From contig CAJTHM010000015.1 in the NCBI GenBank assembly GCA_910576125.1, forward strand, positions 111,434 to 175,433: 64,000 bases of DNA, read 5' to 3'. Below the pieces are notes generated by a model that had not been told where the DNA came from, did not search any database, and saw only the letters and a program-made list of their open reading frames with translations. Numbering within the stretch: the stretch's first letter is position 1; each line of letters starts with the position of its first letter. The position numbers and the translations under genes were made by a program. The DNA comes from Lachnospiraceae bacterium (lineage in GTDB: Bacteria > Bacillota > Clostridia > Lachnospirales > Lachnospiraceae). Shown one piece after another: positions 17,051 through 25,788 of this stretch.

Positions 17051-17138
17051 CCTTCTCTTCCTGTCCAAAAGCAGGGGAAGCAGCTCTGCCGTACTTCCCC
17101 TGTCTCTGACCATAAGGCAAATATATACTCCTGGCTTC

Positions 17139-18938
17139 TTAATCAAAATAGCCGCTCAGGAAAGTGCTATATGCCTTTCGGTTAATCTCCAGCAAATCCT
17201 CAATGTTCATGCCCTTAAGTTCTTCCTGGAACGCATCAATTTCATTCAGCGGGCGAAGTCCGCTGGCAAACTTTGCAGACTCGGCATCAATGTGATTGTC
17301 GGTCACGGAACTGATATCGGAAAGCCGTATGGCATCCTCTTCATCCACGAAAGCAGCCGGAAGACGGATTGCCGTCAGATAAGGTTCTACCGCATCGGCG
17401 CTGACAAGACGCCAGTGCCCATCTGCATTGTCATGAGTATAGTTGGTCATGGCCTTTCCGTTGATTGCCTGTCCAGTAATCACATCCGTGATACTGTAAT
17501 CCGAAGCCTGGGTCGGATATCCGCCCAATTCTCTGGCATATTCCCTGCCGCGTACCATATACCCTACATAATCCCAGGAATAGATATACTGACGCGCATA
17601 ATCCTGAAACACCGGGAACTTGCCTTCCTCAACAAGCTTCGTCGTGATTGTACCATCCTCTTTTACCGTAAAACCGTCTACCAGTCCAAGGGGATCCTGC
17701 CCCTCCTGGGGGCCATAGTTGTACAGCATGGCTCCCTCGGGACTGTATAAATAATCCATAATCAAAGCCAGCAGCTCCGGGTGCTCCGTGCCGGCTGATG
17801 CCCAAGTCAGCGCACCGTATGTGTTGCCTAAGGAAATCGCGATTTCATCGGTGTCTCCAATCGGGAAAGGCGGGATTTCGACCCACTCGGCGTAATCCGG
17901 CGTATTTCCTAACGTCCAGTCGCATAGCACGCCGCAGACGCCAGCCTGGGCCAGACCAGTCGCCGTAGTAGAATCCATGGTAAAATAATCAGGAGAAATC
18001 AGTCCTTCGCTGTAGCATGTATTCAAGATTTCCATGAATACCTTATACTGCTCTGTGTAAGCAGGCACTACGATTTCACCGTCCTTGATGGCCACACTGT
18101 TTCCGTACTTGGACAAATCATTGCCGTAAAATCCCAGACATGTCCACAAAAACTTTTCAAAAAAATTGGCATTCTCTATCAGAGGTATTACTTCATCACC
18201 GTTTTCCAGCGTAATCTTCTCCTTGAAAGCGCGAAGCATATCAAGAAATTCTTCGATATTCGCAGGAATCTCCAAATCACATTGCTTTAACCATGTGGAA
18301 TTGACGTAGCAGCGGTCGACCATGCCGAAAGTCAGCATAGGGCCGCCGACCTGACGCATGGAGAGATAGGGCAGCCCATAGATGCCTCCGTCAATACAGA
18401 TATTTGCATCCAGCGCACTGGCATCAGCCTGAAAGGCACTGTGCAGATTCGGCATCGTCTCCTCATTGATGTACGGAGTCCAGTCAAGAATGATGTGTTC
18501 CGTCGCGCCATATTTCACCATATTCGTCGCATTAATTCCCGCCCCCCATACAAGGTCAGGCAAAGAATTCGTGTTCAGCATCAACTGGATAGCTGTCTCC
18601 GGCTCTTCTGTCTGCTGCACATCGATAGTCACATCATAACCCTGTTCACTCAGCCAATATTCAAGATATTTAAAGAACCAGAGCTCATCTGCCCCATTTG
18701 TGGTACCCTCATGACGGCAGGTCAGGATGCTGACTGTCACAGGTTCTGTCACGATCGGAGTTTTAGAAGTTCCCTCCCCGGAAGACGGCTCCTGTTCCCG
18801 GGACTGCTCCTGAGACGACTCATCCTGCTGAGAACTCTGCTGTGTCTGCCCACTGCCCTGCCCGTCATTTTGTCCACATCCTGTCAGACAGCCTGCCACA
18901 AGCATGGCTGCAAGCAATATCGCCAAACAACGTTTCAT
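17139..18938 (-). CDS. Lipoprotein extracellular sugar-binding protein of an ABC importer
   Basis: A 599-residue family 1 solute-binding protein. It begins with a lipoprotein signal (M-K-R-C-L-A-I-L-L-A-A-M-L-V-A-G-C-L-T-G-C), offering two lipobox cysteines; a Gln/Ser/Glu-rich linker follows. The mature part has the usual T-V-S-I-L-T-C-R start and large lobes of LplA-type proteins for oligosaccharides. The ATG at 18938 is chosen since GGAGG lies eight bases before it. Order on the minus strand is permease, permease, this gene, AraC regulator, GH28-like enzyme. No ATPase is encoded here, as usual for this class, which shares a general MsmK-type ATPase. The ligand is inferred to be a pectic or related oligosaccharide. 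Confidence 0.92.
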   Translation of the reverse strand: MKRCLAILLAAMLVAGCLTGCGQNDGQGSGQTQQSSQQDESSQEQSREQEPSSGEGTSKTPIVTEPVTVSILTCRHEGTTNGADELWFFKYLEYWLSEQGYDVTIDVQQTEEPETAIQLMLNTNSLPDLVWGAGINATNMVKYGATEHIILDWTPYINEETMPNLHSAFQADASALDANICIDGGIYGLPYLSMRQVGGPMLTFGMVDRCYVNSTWLKQCDLEIPANIEEFLDMLRAFKEKITLENGDEVIPLIENANFFEKFLWTCLGFYGNDLSKYGNSVAIKDGEIVVPAYTEQYKVFMEILNTCYSEGLISPDYFTMDSTTATGLAQAGVCGVLCDWTLGNTPDYAEWVEIPPFPIGDTDEIAISLGNTYGALTWASAGTEHPELLALIMDYLYSPEGAMLYNYGPQEGQDPLGLVDGFTVKEDGTITTKLVEEGKFPVFQDYARQYIYSWDYVGYMVRGREYARELGGYPTQASDYSITDVITGQAINGKAMTNYTHDNADGHWRLVSADAVEPYLTAIRLPAAFVDEEDAIRLSDISSVTDNHIDAESAKFASGLRPLNEIDAFQEELKGMNIEDLLEINRKAYSTFLSGYFD

Positions 18939-19062
18939 TTTCGCTTCCTCCATTTTGCCGCACGAACGGCATATTTAAATGATTAGAGTTTACAGTTTCA
19001 TTTATTTTGGCATTCCCCGCGCGCTTAGAGAATTCAAAATACACATTTAAGGAACTTTTCAT

Positions 19063-20013
19063 TCATCCTTTTAAGGAGCCTATCATGATTCCTTTTACAA
19101 AAAACTTCTGGACAAAAGGATAGATGGCAAGCATCGGCGCACTGGCAATAAAGACAAGGGAAAATTTCATCGTCAGCGCCATATAAGCTTGTTTCGCAGC
19201 ATTCTCTATCGTCTCCGCGGTGGCATCACTGGCCTGCAGGGCGTCTTGGTAAGCTGATTCATTTAAAATCAGTATATTCCGCAGCACTACCTGCAGCGGC
19301 TGCAGCTTTGTATCCCTGATATAAACCATGGCAGAAAAATAGCTGCTCCAATGTTCCACTGCATAGTACAGTGCAATTACGGCAATAATAGGGCCGCTGA
19401 GCTGAAGTACGATTTTAAAGAAAATGCTGAATTCGCTGGCTCCGTCAATCCTGGCCGCCTCGTACAGCGTCTCCGGAATATTGTTCTGGAAATAGATACG
19501 CGTCACAATCATATTATAAACACTTAGTCCCGCCGGTATAATCAGGACCCACCGGGTATTGATCAGGTTCAGATTAGTGTACAGAATATAACTGGGAATC
19601 AGTCCTCCTCCGAAATACATGGTAATCAGAAACAGAACCGTCAGGACGCCTCGTCCGTACATGCGCTTCTTACTAAGCGCGTATGCGGCAGGAAGTGTCA
19701 GGAACATATTGTACGCCGTACCCGCAATCGTATAAAACAAAGTGTTTCCATACCCTCTCCATATGCTCTTGTTCTGGAATACCAGTTCATATGCCGCCAT
19801 GGTAAATCCTTTCGGAAACAGATTCACTTCGCCGCGGTATACGGAATGTGCGTCTGAAACCGATGCTATCACTGTAAAATACAACGGATAGAGACATATC
19901 AGCGTAAGCGATATCAGGATTGCGTATACCGCAATCAAAAATATTTTGTCGCTCCTTGAATAATTTGACCACCTGGATTTCTTATGTATCGTTTCACTTT
20001 TCTTTCTCTTCAT
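19063..20013 (-). CDS. Sugar ABC transporter permease, LplC/YtcP type
   Basis: A 316-residue inner-membrane permease with about six helices. The EAA loop that contacts the ATPase reads L-Y-E-A-A-R-I-D-G-A-S-E-F, and the C-terminus Q-K-F-F-V-K-G-I-M-I-G-S-L-K-G is the hallmark of the LplC branch. The third of three consecutive ATGs is the best start, placed eight bases after AGGAG. It lies 11 bases after the partner permease gene. Confidence 0.94.
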   Translation of the reverse strand: MKRKKSETIHKKSRWSNYSRSDKIFLIAVYAILISLTLICLYPLYFTVIASVSDAHSVYRGEVNLFPKGFTMAAYELVFQNKSIWRGYGNTLFYTIAGTAYNMFLTLPAAYALSKKRMYGRGVLTVLFLITMYFGGGLIPSYILYTNLNLINTRWVLIIPAGLSVYNMIVTRIYFQNNIPETLYEAARIDGASEFSIFFKIVLQLSGPIIAVIALYYAVEHWSSYFSAMVYIRDTKLQPLQVVLRNILILNESAYQDALQASDATAETIENAAKQAYMALTMKFSLVFIASAPMLAIYPFVQKFFVKGIMIGSLKG

Positions 20014-20024
20014 CATCATTTCTC

Positions 20025-20954
20025 CTAGAACAGGCTGACCTGTGATACTTTTTTTGAAATCTGGTTTGCAATCAGCATAACACAGATGTTGATTATATTG
20101 TTGAACAGACCAATTGCCGAAGAATAACTGTACTGCCCCTGAAGCATACCGATTTCATATGTATAAGTCGATATTGTCGTAGAGACGTCAAGGTTCAAAT
20201 CATTCTGGAGCAATAGAATCTTGGTGTACCCAAGACTCATAAGGTTTCCCACGCGCAGCAGGAAAGTAATGACAATCGTAGGCAGAATCCCGGGAATATT
20301 AATATGCCACAGGACCTGCAGCCTGCTGGCCCCATCAATCCTGGCCGCTTCTACCTCTTCCATGGAGATGGAAGACAGGGCCGATATATATAGGATAGAG
20401 CTCCATCCGATACTCTGCCACAATCCGGAGAATACATAGATGGAAGGAAAAGCTTTCGGTATTCCCATGAAAGCGGTTCTCTCCCCGCCCAGTGCCGCTA
20501 TCAGGTTATTGACAGGTCCGGAAGTTCTGTCAAGAAACAGAATCACCAGGGAGCACACTACCACCTCCGACAGGAAATGGGGCATATATGTAATCATCTG
20601 TACCGACTTTTTAAAACGGAGATTTTTTACTTCATTCAGCAAAAGCGCAAAAATAATGGCACAGGGAAAAGTAGCCAGCGACAATGTAGTGATTGACAGC
20701 GTATTTTTAAGCAGCTTCCAAAAATTGGGATATTGTATAAAGCGTACAAAGTGGTCTAGTCCAACCCACGGACTTCCCCAAATACCTTTTGAAGCCCGGA
20801 AATCCTTAAACGCAATCTGTACTCCGTACATTGGCCCATACGAAAATATAATCAGCTGAATCAGAGCCGGAAGCAACAGCACGTACCACTGCCAGCTCTC
20901 CTTTAAGCGTTTGCGCACATACCCTTTTTTGTGTTTTGAATCTTTTCGCTTCAT
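20025..20954 (-). CDS. Sugar ABC transporter permease, LplB type
   Basis: A 309-residue permease and the first gene of the operon. Typical LplB blocks are Y-G-P-M-Y-G-V-Q-I-A-F-K-D-F, G-S-P-W-V-G-L-D-H-F and the EAA loop M-E-E-V-E-A-A-R-I-D-G-A-S-R. The ATG at 20954 follows GGAGG; the longer frame to 21026 reads into the promoter region and is rejected. The partner is the LplC-type permease. Confidence 0.94.
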   Translation of the reverse strand: MKRKDSKHKKGYVRKRLKESWQWYVLLLPALIQLIIFSYGPMYGVQIAFKDFRASKGIWGSPWVGLDHFVRFIQYPNFWKLLKNTLSITTLSLATFPCAIIFALLLNEVKNLRFKKSVQMITYMPHFLSEVVVCSLVILFLDRTSGPVNNLIAALGGERTAFMGIPKAFPSIYVFSGLWQSIGWSSILYISALSSISMEEVEAARIDGASRLQVLWHINIPGILPTIVITFLLRVGNLMSLGYTKILLLQNDLNLDVSTTISTYTYEIGMLQGQYSYSSAIGLFNNIINICVMLIANQISKKVSQVSLF

Positions 20955-20990
20955 CACATACTTACCTCCGGCTTTCGCTCTTTTGGTAAA

Positions 20991-21019
20991 AGTATAAGCA
21001 CAAAAAAACCTATTCACAA
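20991..21019 (-). promoter_or_regulatory. Sigma-A promoter of the first sugar-importer operon
   Basis: Minus strand TTGTGA (21019-21014), 17-base spacer, TATACT (20996-20991), about 35 bases before the permease start. Confidence 0.65.
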
Positions 21020-21104
21020 GGAACAATTCCTAAGATTTCATCATGCAAAAGATAAGCAATCGGCTAAAATCCAACAATAGTAAGGTTTTTGGACTTTAAC
21101 GTCC

Positions 21105-21138
21105 AAAAAAGGGAATGTCCGCCGGACATTCCCTTTTT
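21105..21138 (-). terminator. Rho-independent terminator after guaB
   Basis: A perfect 10-base-pair stem (GGGAATGTCC with GGACATTCCC, 21111-21133) is flanked by A6 on the left and T5 on the right of the plus strand, so it can work in both directions. It ends the guaB transcript before the sugar-importer promoter. Confidence 0.9.
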
Positions 21139-21171
21139 CATGTATGGCTCATGCAAGCTCTCTTTTATCCT

Positions 21172-22626
21172 TTATTCATCCACGCTGTAGTTCGGCGCCT
21201 CCTTCGTGATATGGATGTCATGAGGATGGCTCTCCTTCAGGGACGCCGCGGAAATCTTCACAAATTTCCCGTTATCTTTCAGCTCCTGGATATTATGGGC
21301 ACCGCAGTAGCCCATGCCGGAACGCAGGCCTCCCAACAGCTGGAACACCGTATCCTCCACGTCGCCCTTGTAGGCCACCCGGCCCTCCACGCCCTCGGGA
21401 ACGAGCTTTCTGGCGTTCTCCTGGAAATATCTGTCCTTGCTGCCGTTCTCCATGGCGGCGATGGATCCCATGCCGCGGTAGACCTTGTATTTCCTGCCCT
21501 GGAACAGCTCATAGTCCCCGGGGCTCTCCTCACAGCCGGCGAACATGCTTCCCATCATGCAAACGCTGCCGCCTGCGGCGATGGCCTTGGTGATGTCTCC
21601 GGAATACTTGATGCCGCCGTCCGCGATGATCGGCACGCCGTACTGCCTGGCCACTTCGTAACAGTTCATGATGGCCGTGATCTGGGGCACGCCGATGCCG
21701 GCCACTACTCTGGTAGTGCAGATGGAGCCGGGGCCGATGCCCACCTTGACGGCATCCGCGCCGCTCTCGATCAAATCTTTCGTGGCCTCAGCCGTGGCCA
21801 CATTTCCGGCGATGACCTGCAGGTCAGGATATTTTTCCTTGATCATCTTCAGGCAGTTCAGCACGTTCTCGGAATGGCCGTGGGCGCTGTCCAGCACGAT
21901 GACATCCACCTTGGCATCCACCAGCGCGGCCACGCGCTCCAGCACATTCGCGGTTATCCCCACGCCTGCGCCGCACAATAGCCTCCCCTGGGCGTCTTTC
22001 GCGGCCAGCGGGTATTTGATGGCTTTCTCGATATCCTTTATGGTGATGAGGCCTTTCAGATTGAAGTCCTTGTCCACGATGGGAAGCTTCTCTTTCCTGG
22101 CATGCGCCAGAATCTGCTTCGCCTCCTCCAGCGTGATGTCCTCATGGGCGGTAATCAGCCCCTCGCTGGTCATGGATTCTTTGATTTTCTTGGTGAAATC
22201 TGTCTCGAATTTCAGGTCGCGGTTGGTGATGATGCCGACCAGCCTGCGGCCCTCTGTGACGGGTACGCCGGAAATGCGGAACTTTGCCATCAGGGCGTCC
22301 GCGTCCGCCAGCGTATGTTCGGGAGTCAGGGAAAACGGATCCGTGATGACGCCGTTCTCAGAACGCTTGACCTTGTCCACTTCTTCAGCCTGTGCCTCAA
22401 TGGACATATTCTTGTGGATGATGCCGATACCACCCTGCCTCGCCATGGCGATAGCCATGCGATGCTCTGTCACCGTGTCCATTCCCGCGCTCATCATGGG
22501 AATGTTCAGCTTAATCTTCTTCGTCAGCCATGTGTCAAGTTCCACCTGGTTCGGTACCACCTGCGAATACGCGGGTACCAGCAGCACGTCATCAAAGGTT
22601 ATGCCCTCACCGATAATCTGTCCCAT
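21172..22626 (-). CDS. guaB: IMP dehydrogenase
   Basis: GuaB oxidises IMP to XMP with NAD+, the committed step to GMP. The 484-residue protein has the normal order: catalytic barrel start (E-G-I-T-F-D-D-V-L-L-V-P), a pair of CBS domains at about 95-205, then the barrel with the catalytic Cys in G-I-G-P-G-S-I-C-T-T-R, the K+ and IMP binding loops G-G-I-K-Y-S-G-D and G-R-K-Y-K-V-Y-R-G-M-G-S, and the R-V-A-Y-K-G flap. AGGAGGAGAG precedes ATG. It has its own promoter and terminator. No purine riboswitch was seen in the short leader. Confidence 0.98.
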   Translation of the reverse strand: MGQIIGEGITFDDVLLVPAYSQVVPNQVELDTWLTKKIKLNIPMMSAGMDTVTEHRMAIAMARQGGIGIIHKNMSIEAQAEEVDKVKRSENGVITDPFSLTPEHTLADADALMAKFRISGVPVTEGRRLVGIITNRDLKFETDFTKKIKESMTSEGLITAHEDITLEEAKQILAHARKEKLPIVDKDFNLKGLITIKDIEKAIKYPLAAKDAQGRLLCGAGVGITANVLERVAALVDAKVDVIVLDSAHGHSENVLNCLKMIKEKYPDLQVIAGNVATAEATKDLIESGADAVKVGIGPGSICTTRVVAGIGVPQITAIMNCYEVARQYGVPIIADGGIKYSGDITKAIAAGGSVCMMGSMFAGCEESPGDYELFQGRKYKVYRGMGSIAAMENGSKDRYFQENARKLVPEGVEGRVAYKGDVEDTVFQLLGGLRSGMGYCGAHNIQELKDNGKFVKISAASLKESHPHDIHITKEAPNYSVDE

Positions 22627-22685
22627 ACTCTCCTCCTATTCCAGTCACGCAACCGTTCAGTCAGTGTTTCAATATAATTCTTCTG

Positions 22686-22714
22686 AGTGTAACAAAAATT
22701 GGCTCCGATGTCAA
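22686..22714 (-). promoter_or_regulatory. Sigma-A promoter for guaB
   Basis: Minus strand TTGACA (22714-22709, perfect), 17-base spacer, TACACT (22691-22686). It abuts the stop codon of the upstream DUF6106 gene. Confidence 0.78.
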
Positions 22715-22719
22715 TAATC

Positions 22720-23229
22720 TCAATCGGAAAAAATCTTTCTGGGCGCCACATTTTTCATCAGCTTGATCATTTCCTCGGAAGGGCTCAGCATAATCTTCTC
22801 GCCGCCCTCATAGAACAGCAGGTAACGTCTGTCCGGCTGAAGCTCCTCGCCGATGCTGTAGTCCTTTTCCTTGTTCACCTGGCGGTTCCTGTAGTTGTCC
22901 AGATGATAGCTCTTGATGGGCGCCAGGACCTCTATCCTGTCCACCTGATAGGTGGCGACTCTCTTTCTCCTGGTCTTCGCCATAATCTTGTCCACCACCA
23001 GTTCCTTGTCCAGATAGAGATACTCGTACTCCAGATCCGTGAACATCCTCACGAAATAGGCTCCCACACCGAACACAATCGCGCCTATGAAAGCAAACAG
23101 CATCAGAGGAGGCAGCACAAATATCGCCAGGATACAGATCACCATCAGCGTCATCAGCACGGCTCTGCCTATTTTGCCCAGTATAGAAGGCTTCGCCTTT
23201 ACCAGACATTCCACGTAAGCGTCACTCAT
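22720..23229 (-). CDS. Small membrane protein, probably DUF6106 family
   Basis: A 169-residue protein of unknown function. Two adjacent hydrophobic segments (about residues 22-42 and 43-60, including V-L-M-T-L-M-V-I-C-I-L-A-I-F-V-L-P-P) form a hairpin, followed by a cytoplasmic domain with E-Y-E-Y-L-Y-L-D-K-E-L-V-V-D-K-I and R-R-Y-L-L-F-Y, resembling a PH-like or bPH2-like fold. The family name is from recollection of Lachnospiraceae homologues. A promoter lies about 50 bases upstream and guaB follows from a separate promoter. Confidence 0.75.
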   Translation of the reverse strand: MSDAYVECLVKAKPSILGKIGRAVLMTLMVICILAIFVLPPLMLFAFIGAIVFGVGAYFVRMFTDLEYEYLYLDKELVVDKIMAKTRRKRVATYQVDRIEVLAPIKSYHLDNYRNRQVNKEKDYSIGEELQPDRRYLLFYEGGEKIMLSPSEEMIKLMKNVAPRKIFSD

Positions 23230-23280
23230 TTTTCATTACCTTCCTTTATCTTAGTTTCTGGTGCCATATCACTACTTACC

Positions 23281-23309
23281 ATAATAACCTATCTTTCCCC
23301 AACTTGCAA
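23281..23309 (-). promoter_or_regulatory. Sigma-A promoter for the DUF6106-like gene
   Basis: Minus strand TTGCAA (23309-23304), 17-base spacer, TATTAT (23286-23281). Confidence 0.62.
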
Positions 23310-23381
23310 GGCGGTTTCCGAAATCTGCCGGGGATCGGCGCTTTTTTATCTTTTTTTTAGAATCTTGTTAGAATAGTTCCA

Positions 23382-23410
23382 TTGACAATCCGGGCTCCTG
23401 AGTATATGAT
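23382..23410 (+). promoter_or_regulatory. Sigma-A promoter for the gene at 23490
   Basis: TTGACA (23382-23387, perfect), 17-base spacer, TATGAT (23405-23410). It diverges from the promoter at 23309. Confidence 0.78.
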
Positions 23411-23489
23411 TTGATTCAGATATAGTCACGGGCGGCCTTAAAACGTGAATGCAGCAGTAAATACTGATTGCAGGAAAGGTGGACTTGTC

Positions 23490-24257
23490 ATGCCGGTAAT
23501 GGATGAATTCAAAGAAGAACGGGAAGCGTTGAAGCATGGAACTCCAAAACAGAAGTTTGCTTATTTTCTTGATTATTATAAATGGCATGTCGTCGCTGCC
23601 CTGGCAATCACAGGCTTTGCCGGCTCTCTGATCTACCAGGCTGTGACCCGCAAGGAGGACGCTTTCTTTGCCGCGATGGTCAATATCTATGAGATGGCTT
23701 CCAGCGAGGAGCATATCCGGAACTTTGCCGAATACGCCGGAATCGATCTGGATGAGTACAATGTCGTGTTCGACACCTCCATACACATCGACAATTCCTC
23801 CATGACGCAGGACACCATCGCCTCCACCCAGAAGCTGATGGTCTTCATCGCCGCCAGCGAACTCGATGTAATCATGGCGGACGAGGCCGTCATCGATCAG
23901 TATGCCTACAACGACAGCTTCTACGATATCAGAGATGTCCTCACAGACGAGCAGATTCAAAAATATGAACCCTGTTTCTTCTATATGGATCAGGCTGTGG
24001 CCGAGGCGGTCAGCGCCGCCCAGGATGATCCGGACTATGATTACAGTCAGGCGCCGGCCCATCCGGATCCCAGGAAGCCGGAGATGATGGAAAAGCCCGT
24101 CCCCGTAGGCATCTATCTGGACAACGCGGATTCCCTGAAAGAAGTCTTTTATTTCCTGAACGGGGACGGAGTCCTGGCAGTGCCCGCCACCAGCCCGAAT
24201 CTGGAGACGGTGCCGAAATATGTGGATTTCATATTAGAGCCGCAGGCTGCACAATGA
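23490..24257 (+). CDS. Uncharacterised membrane-anchored protein
   Basis: A 255-residue protein that I cannot assign to a named family. A basic N-terminal region (T-P-K-Q-K-F-A-Y-F-L-D-Y-Y-K-W-H) is followed by one membrane segment (V-V-A-A-L-A-I-T-G-F-A-G-S-L-I-Y, about residues 34-50); the C-terminal 200 residues are acidic and extracytoplasmic by this topology. This N-terminal F-x-Y-Y-K-W-H-V pattern is common in Lachnospiraceae hypothetical proteins. The ATG at 23490 (M-P-V-M-D-E-F) is preferred over the upstream codon because of the AAAGGTGG site. It has its own promoter and terminator. Confidence 0.75.
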   Translation: MPVMDEFKEEREALKHGTPKQKFAYFLDYYKWHVVAALAITGFAGSLIYQAVTRKEDAFFAAMVNIYEMASSEEHIRNFAEYAGIDLDEYNVVFDTSIHIDNSSMTQDTIASTQKLMVFIAASELDVIMADEAVIDQYAYNDSFYDIRDVLTDEQIQKYEPCFFYMDQAVAEAVSAAQDDPDYDYSQAPAHPDPRKPEMMEKPVPVGIYLDNADSLKEVFYFLNGDGVLAVPATSPNLETVPKYVDFILEPQAAQ

Positions 24258-24268
24258 AGCCGAATATC

Positions 24269-24296
24269 CGGGCTGCCGTATAAGGCAGCCCGTTTT
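24269..24296 (+). terminator. Rho-independent terminator
   Basis: CGGGCTGCC (24269-24277) pairs with GGCAGCCCG (24284-24292) over a 6-base loop, followed by TTTT. It ends the gene at 23490 and faces the convergent gatB gene. Confidence 0.8.
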
Positions 24297-24321
24297 CATT
24301 CATGGCATCCGTATTCCGGCT

Positions 24322-25788
24322 TCACAGCAGATCTTTCAGCATCCGGTTCACGCCGGCCGGGTCTGCCTTACCTTTCATGGCTTTCATGGTCTGTCCTACC
24401 AGAAAACCCAGCGCCCTCTCCTTGCCGCCTCTGTAGTCCTGCACGGATTTTGGATTCGCCGCAATGACTTCCTCCACGGCCTTTCGCAGGGCATCTTCGT
24501 CACTTACCATCTTTAACCCCCGCTCTTCCACATATTTCTCAGGGTCGACGTCTTCTTCAAACATCCGTTCGAATATTTCTTTTGCCACAGTGGAGTTGAC
24601 CGCCCTGCTCTCTGCCAGCGCGATGAGGCTGGCCAGATGCTCCGGCGAAAAACGGATATCCTCCGGATCCATCTCTTTTTCTTTCAGCAGGCGCAAGGTC
24701 TCCCCCATCAGCCAGTTGGACACTTTCTTGGGCTGGCCTCCCAGCGCCACGGTGGCCTCAAAGATATCCGCCATATGCTTGGAGCCGGTGATGATTTCGA
24801 TGTCGTAGTCAGGGATATCGTACTCCGCCTTGTAGCGGGCCATCTTTTCCGTGCGGAATTCCGGCTGTCTGGAACGGATTTCCTCCAGAAACCCGTCGTC
24901 GATGCTCACAGGCACCAGGTCGGGATCCGGGAAATAGCGATAGTCCCGGGCATCCTCCTTGGAGCGCATAGCATAGGAAGTCCCTTTCAGGTCATCCCAC
25001 CGCCTGGTCTCCTGCACCACGGCCTGGCCCGCCTCCAGCAGATCGATCTGGCGGTTCTTCTCCCCCTCGATGGCCCTTGCGATGGCGTGGAAGGAATTCA
25101 GGTTCTTCATCTCCGTGCGGGTGCCGTACTGCGCCGCTCCCGCCTCCCGGACGGACAGGTTCACGTCCGCCCGCATGGAGCCCTCCTGGAGCTTGCAGTC
25201 GCTGGCCCCAAGATACTGGATGATCAGCCGCAGTTTGTCCAGATAGGCTATCACTTCCTCGGCGCTTCTCATGTCCGGCTCGGACACGATTTCAATGAGG
25301 GGCACGCCGGACCGGTTATAGTCCACCAGCGTGCAGTCCTCCCACTCGTCGTGAATCAGCTTCCCGGCATCCTCTTCCATATGGATTTCATGGATGCCGA
25401 TGCGCTTTTTTCCCTCCCCGCTCTCAATCTCCACATAGCCGTCCCGGCAGATGGGGAGGTAGAGCTGGGATATCTGGTAGTTCTGGGGATTGTCCGGGTA
25501 GAAGTAGTTCTTTCTGTCAAATTTGCAGTATCTGGTAATGGTGCAGTTGGTGGCAAGGCCCACCGCCACAGCATGCTCCAGCACTTTTTTGTTCAGCACG
25601 GGCAGAGTGCCCGGCATGCCGGTGCAGACCGGACAGGTATGGGAATTGGGCTTCCCGCCGAAGGCGGTGGAACATCCGCAGAAAATCTTGGTGTTGGTGG
25701 CCAGTTCCACGTGCACCTCCAGCCCGATGACTGTCTCGTATTCCTTAGGAAAGCCCTTATTCATTTGAGCGCTCTTCATCGTTGCCAT
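24322..25788 (-). CDS. gatB: Asp-tRNA(Asn)/Glu-tRNA(Gln) amidotransferase subunit B
   Basis: GatB binds the mischarged tRNA and activates its side chain with ATP, so that ammonia delivered from GatA forms the amide. The 488-residue chain has the GatB/Yqey layout: E-T-V-I-G-L-E-V-H-V-E-L and the zinc site C-G-C-(13)-C-P-V-C in the N-terminus, the kinase core with D-Y-N-R-S-G-V-P-L-I-E-I-V-S-E-P-D, and the C-terminal helical YqeY domain ending in L-V-G-Q-T-M-K-A. Its ATG abuts the gatA stop codon. It is the last gene of aspS-gatC-gatA-gatB. Confidence 0.98.
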   Translation of the reverse strand: MATMKSAQMNKGFPKEYETVIGLEVHVELATNTKIFCGCSTAFGGKPNSHTCPVCTGMPGTLPVLNKKVLEHAVAVGLATNCTITRYCKFDRKNYFYPDNPQNYQISQLYLPICRDGYVEIESGEGKKRIGIHEIHMEEDAGKLIHDEWEDCTLVDYNRSGVPLIEIVSEPDMRSAEEVIAYLDKLRLIIQYLGASDCKLQEGSMRADVNLSVREAGAAQYGTRTEMKNLNSFHAIARAIEGEKNRQIDLLEAGQAVVQETRRWDDLKGTSYAMRSKEDARDYRYFPDPDLVPVSIDDGFLEEIRSRQPEFRTEKMARYKAEYDIPDYDIEIITGSKHMADIFEATVALGGQPKKVSNWLMGETLRLLKEKEMDPEDIRFSPEHLASLIALAESRAVNSTVAKEIFERMFEEDVDPEKYVEERGLKMVSDEDALRKAVEEVIAANPKSVQDYRGGKERALGFLVGQTMKAMKGKADPAGVNRMLKDLL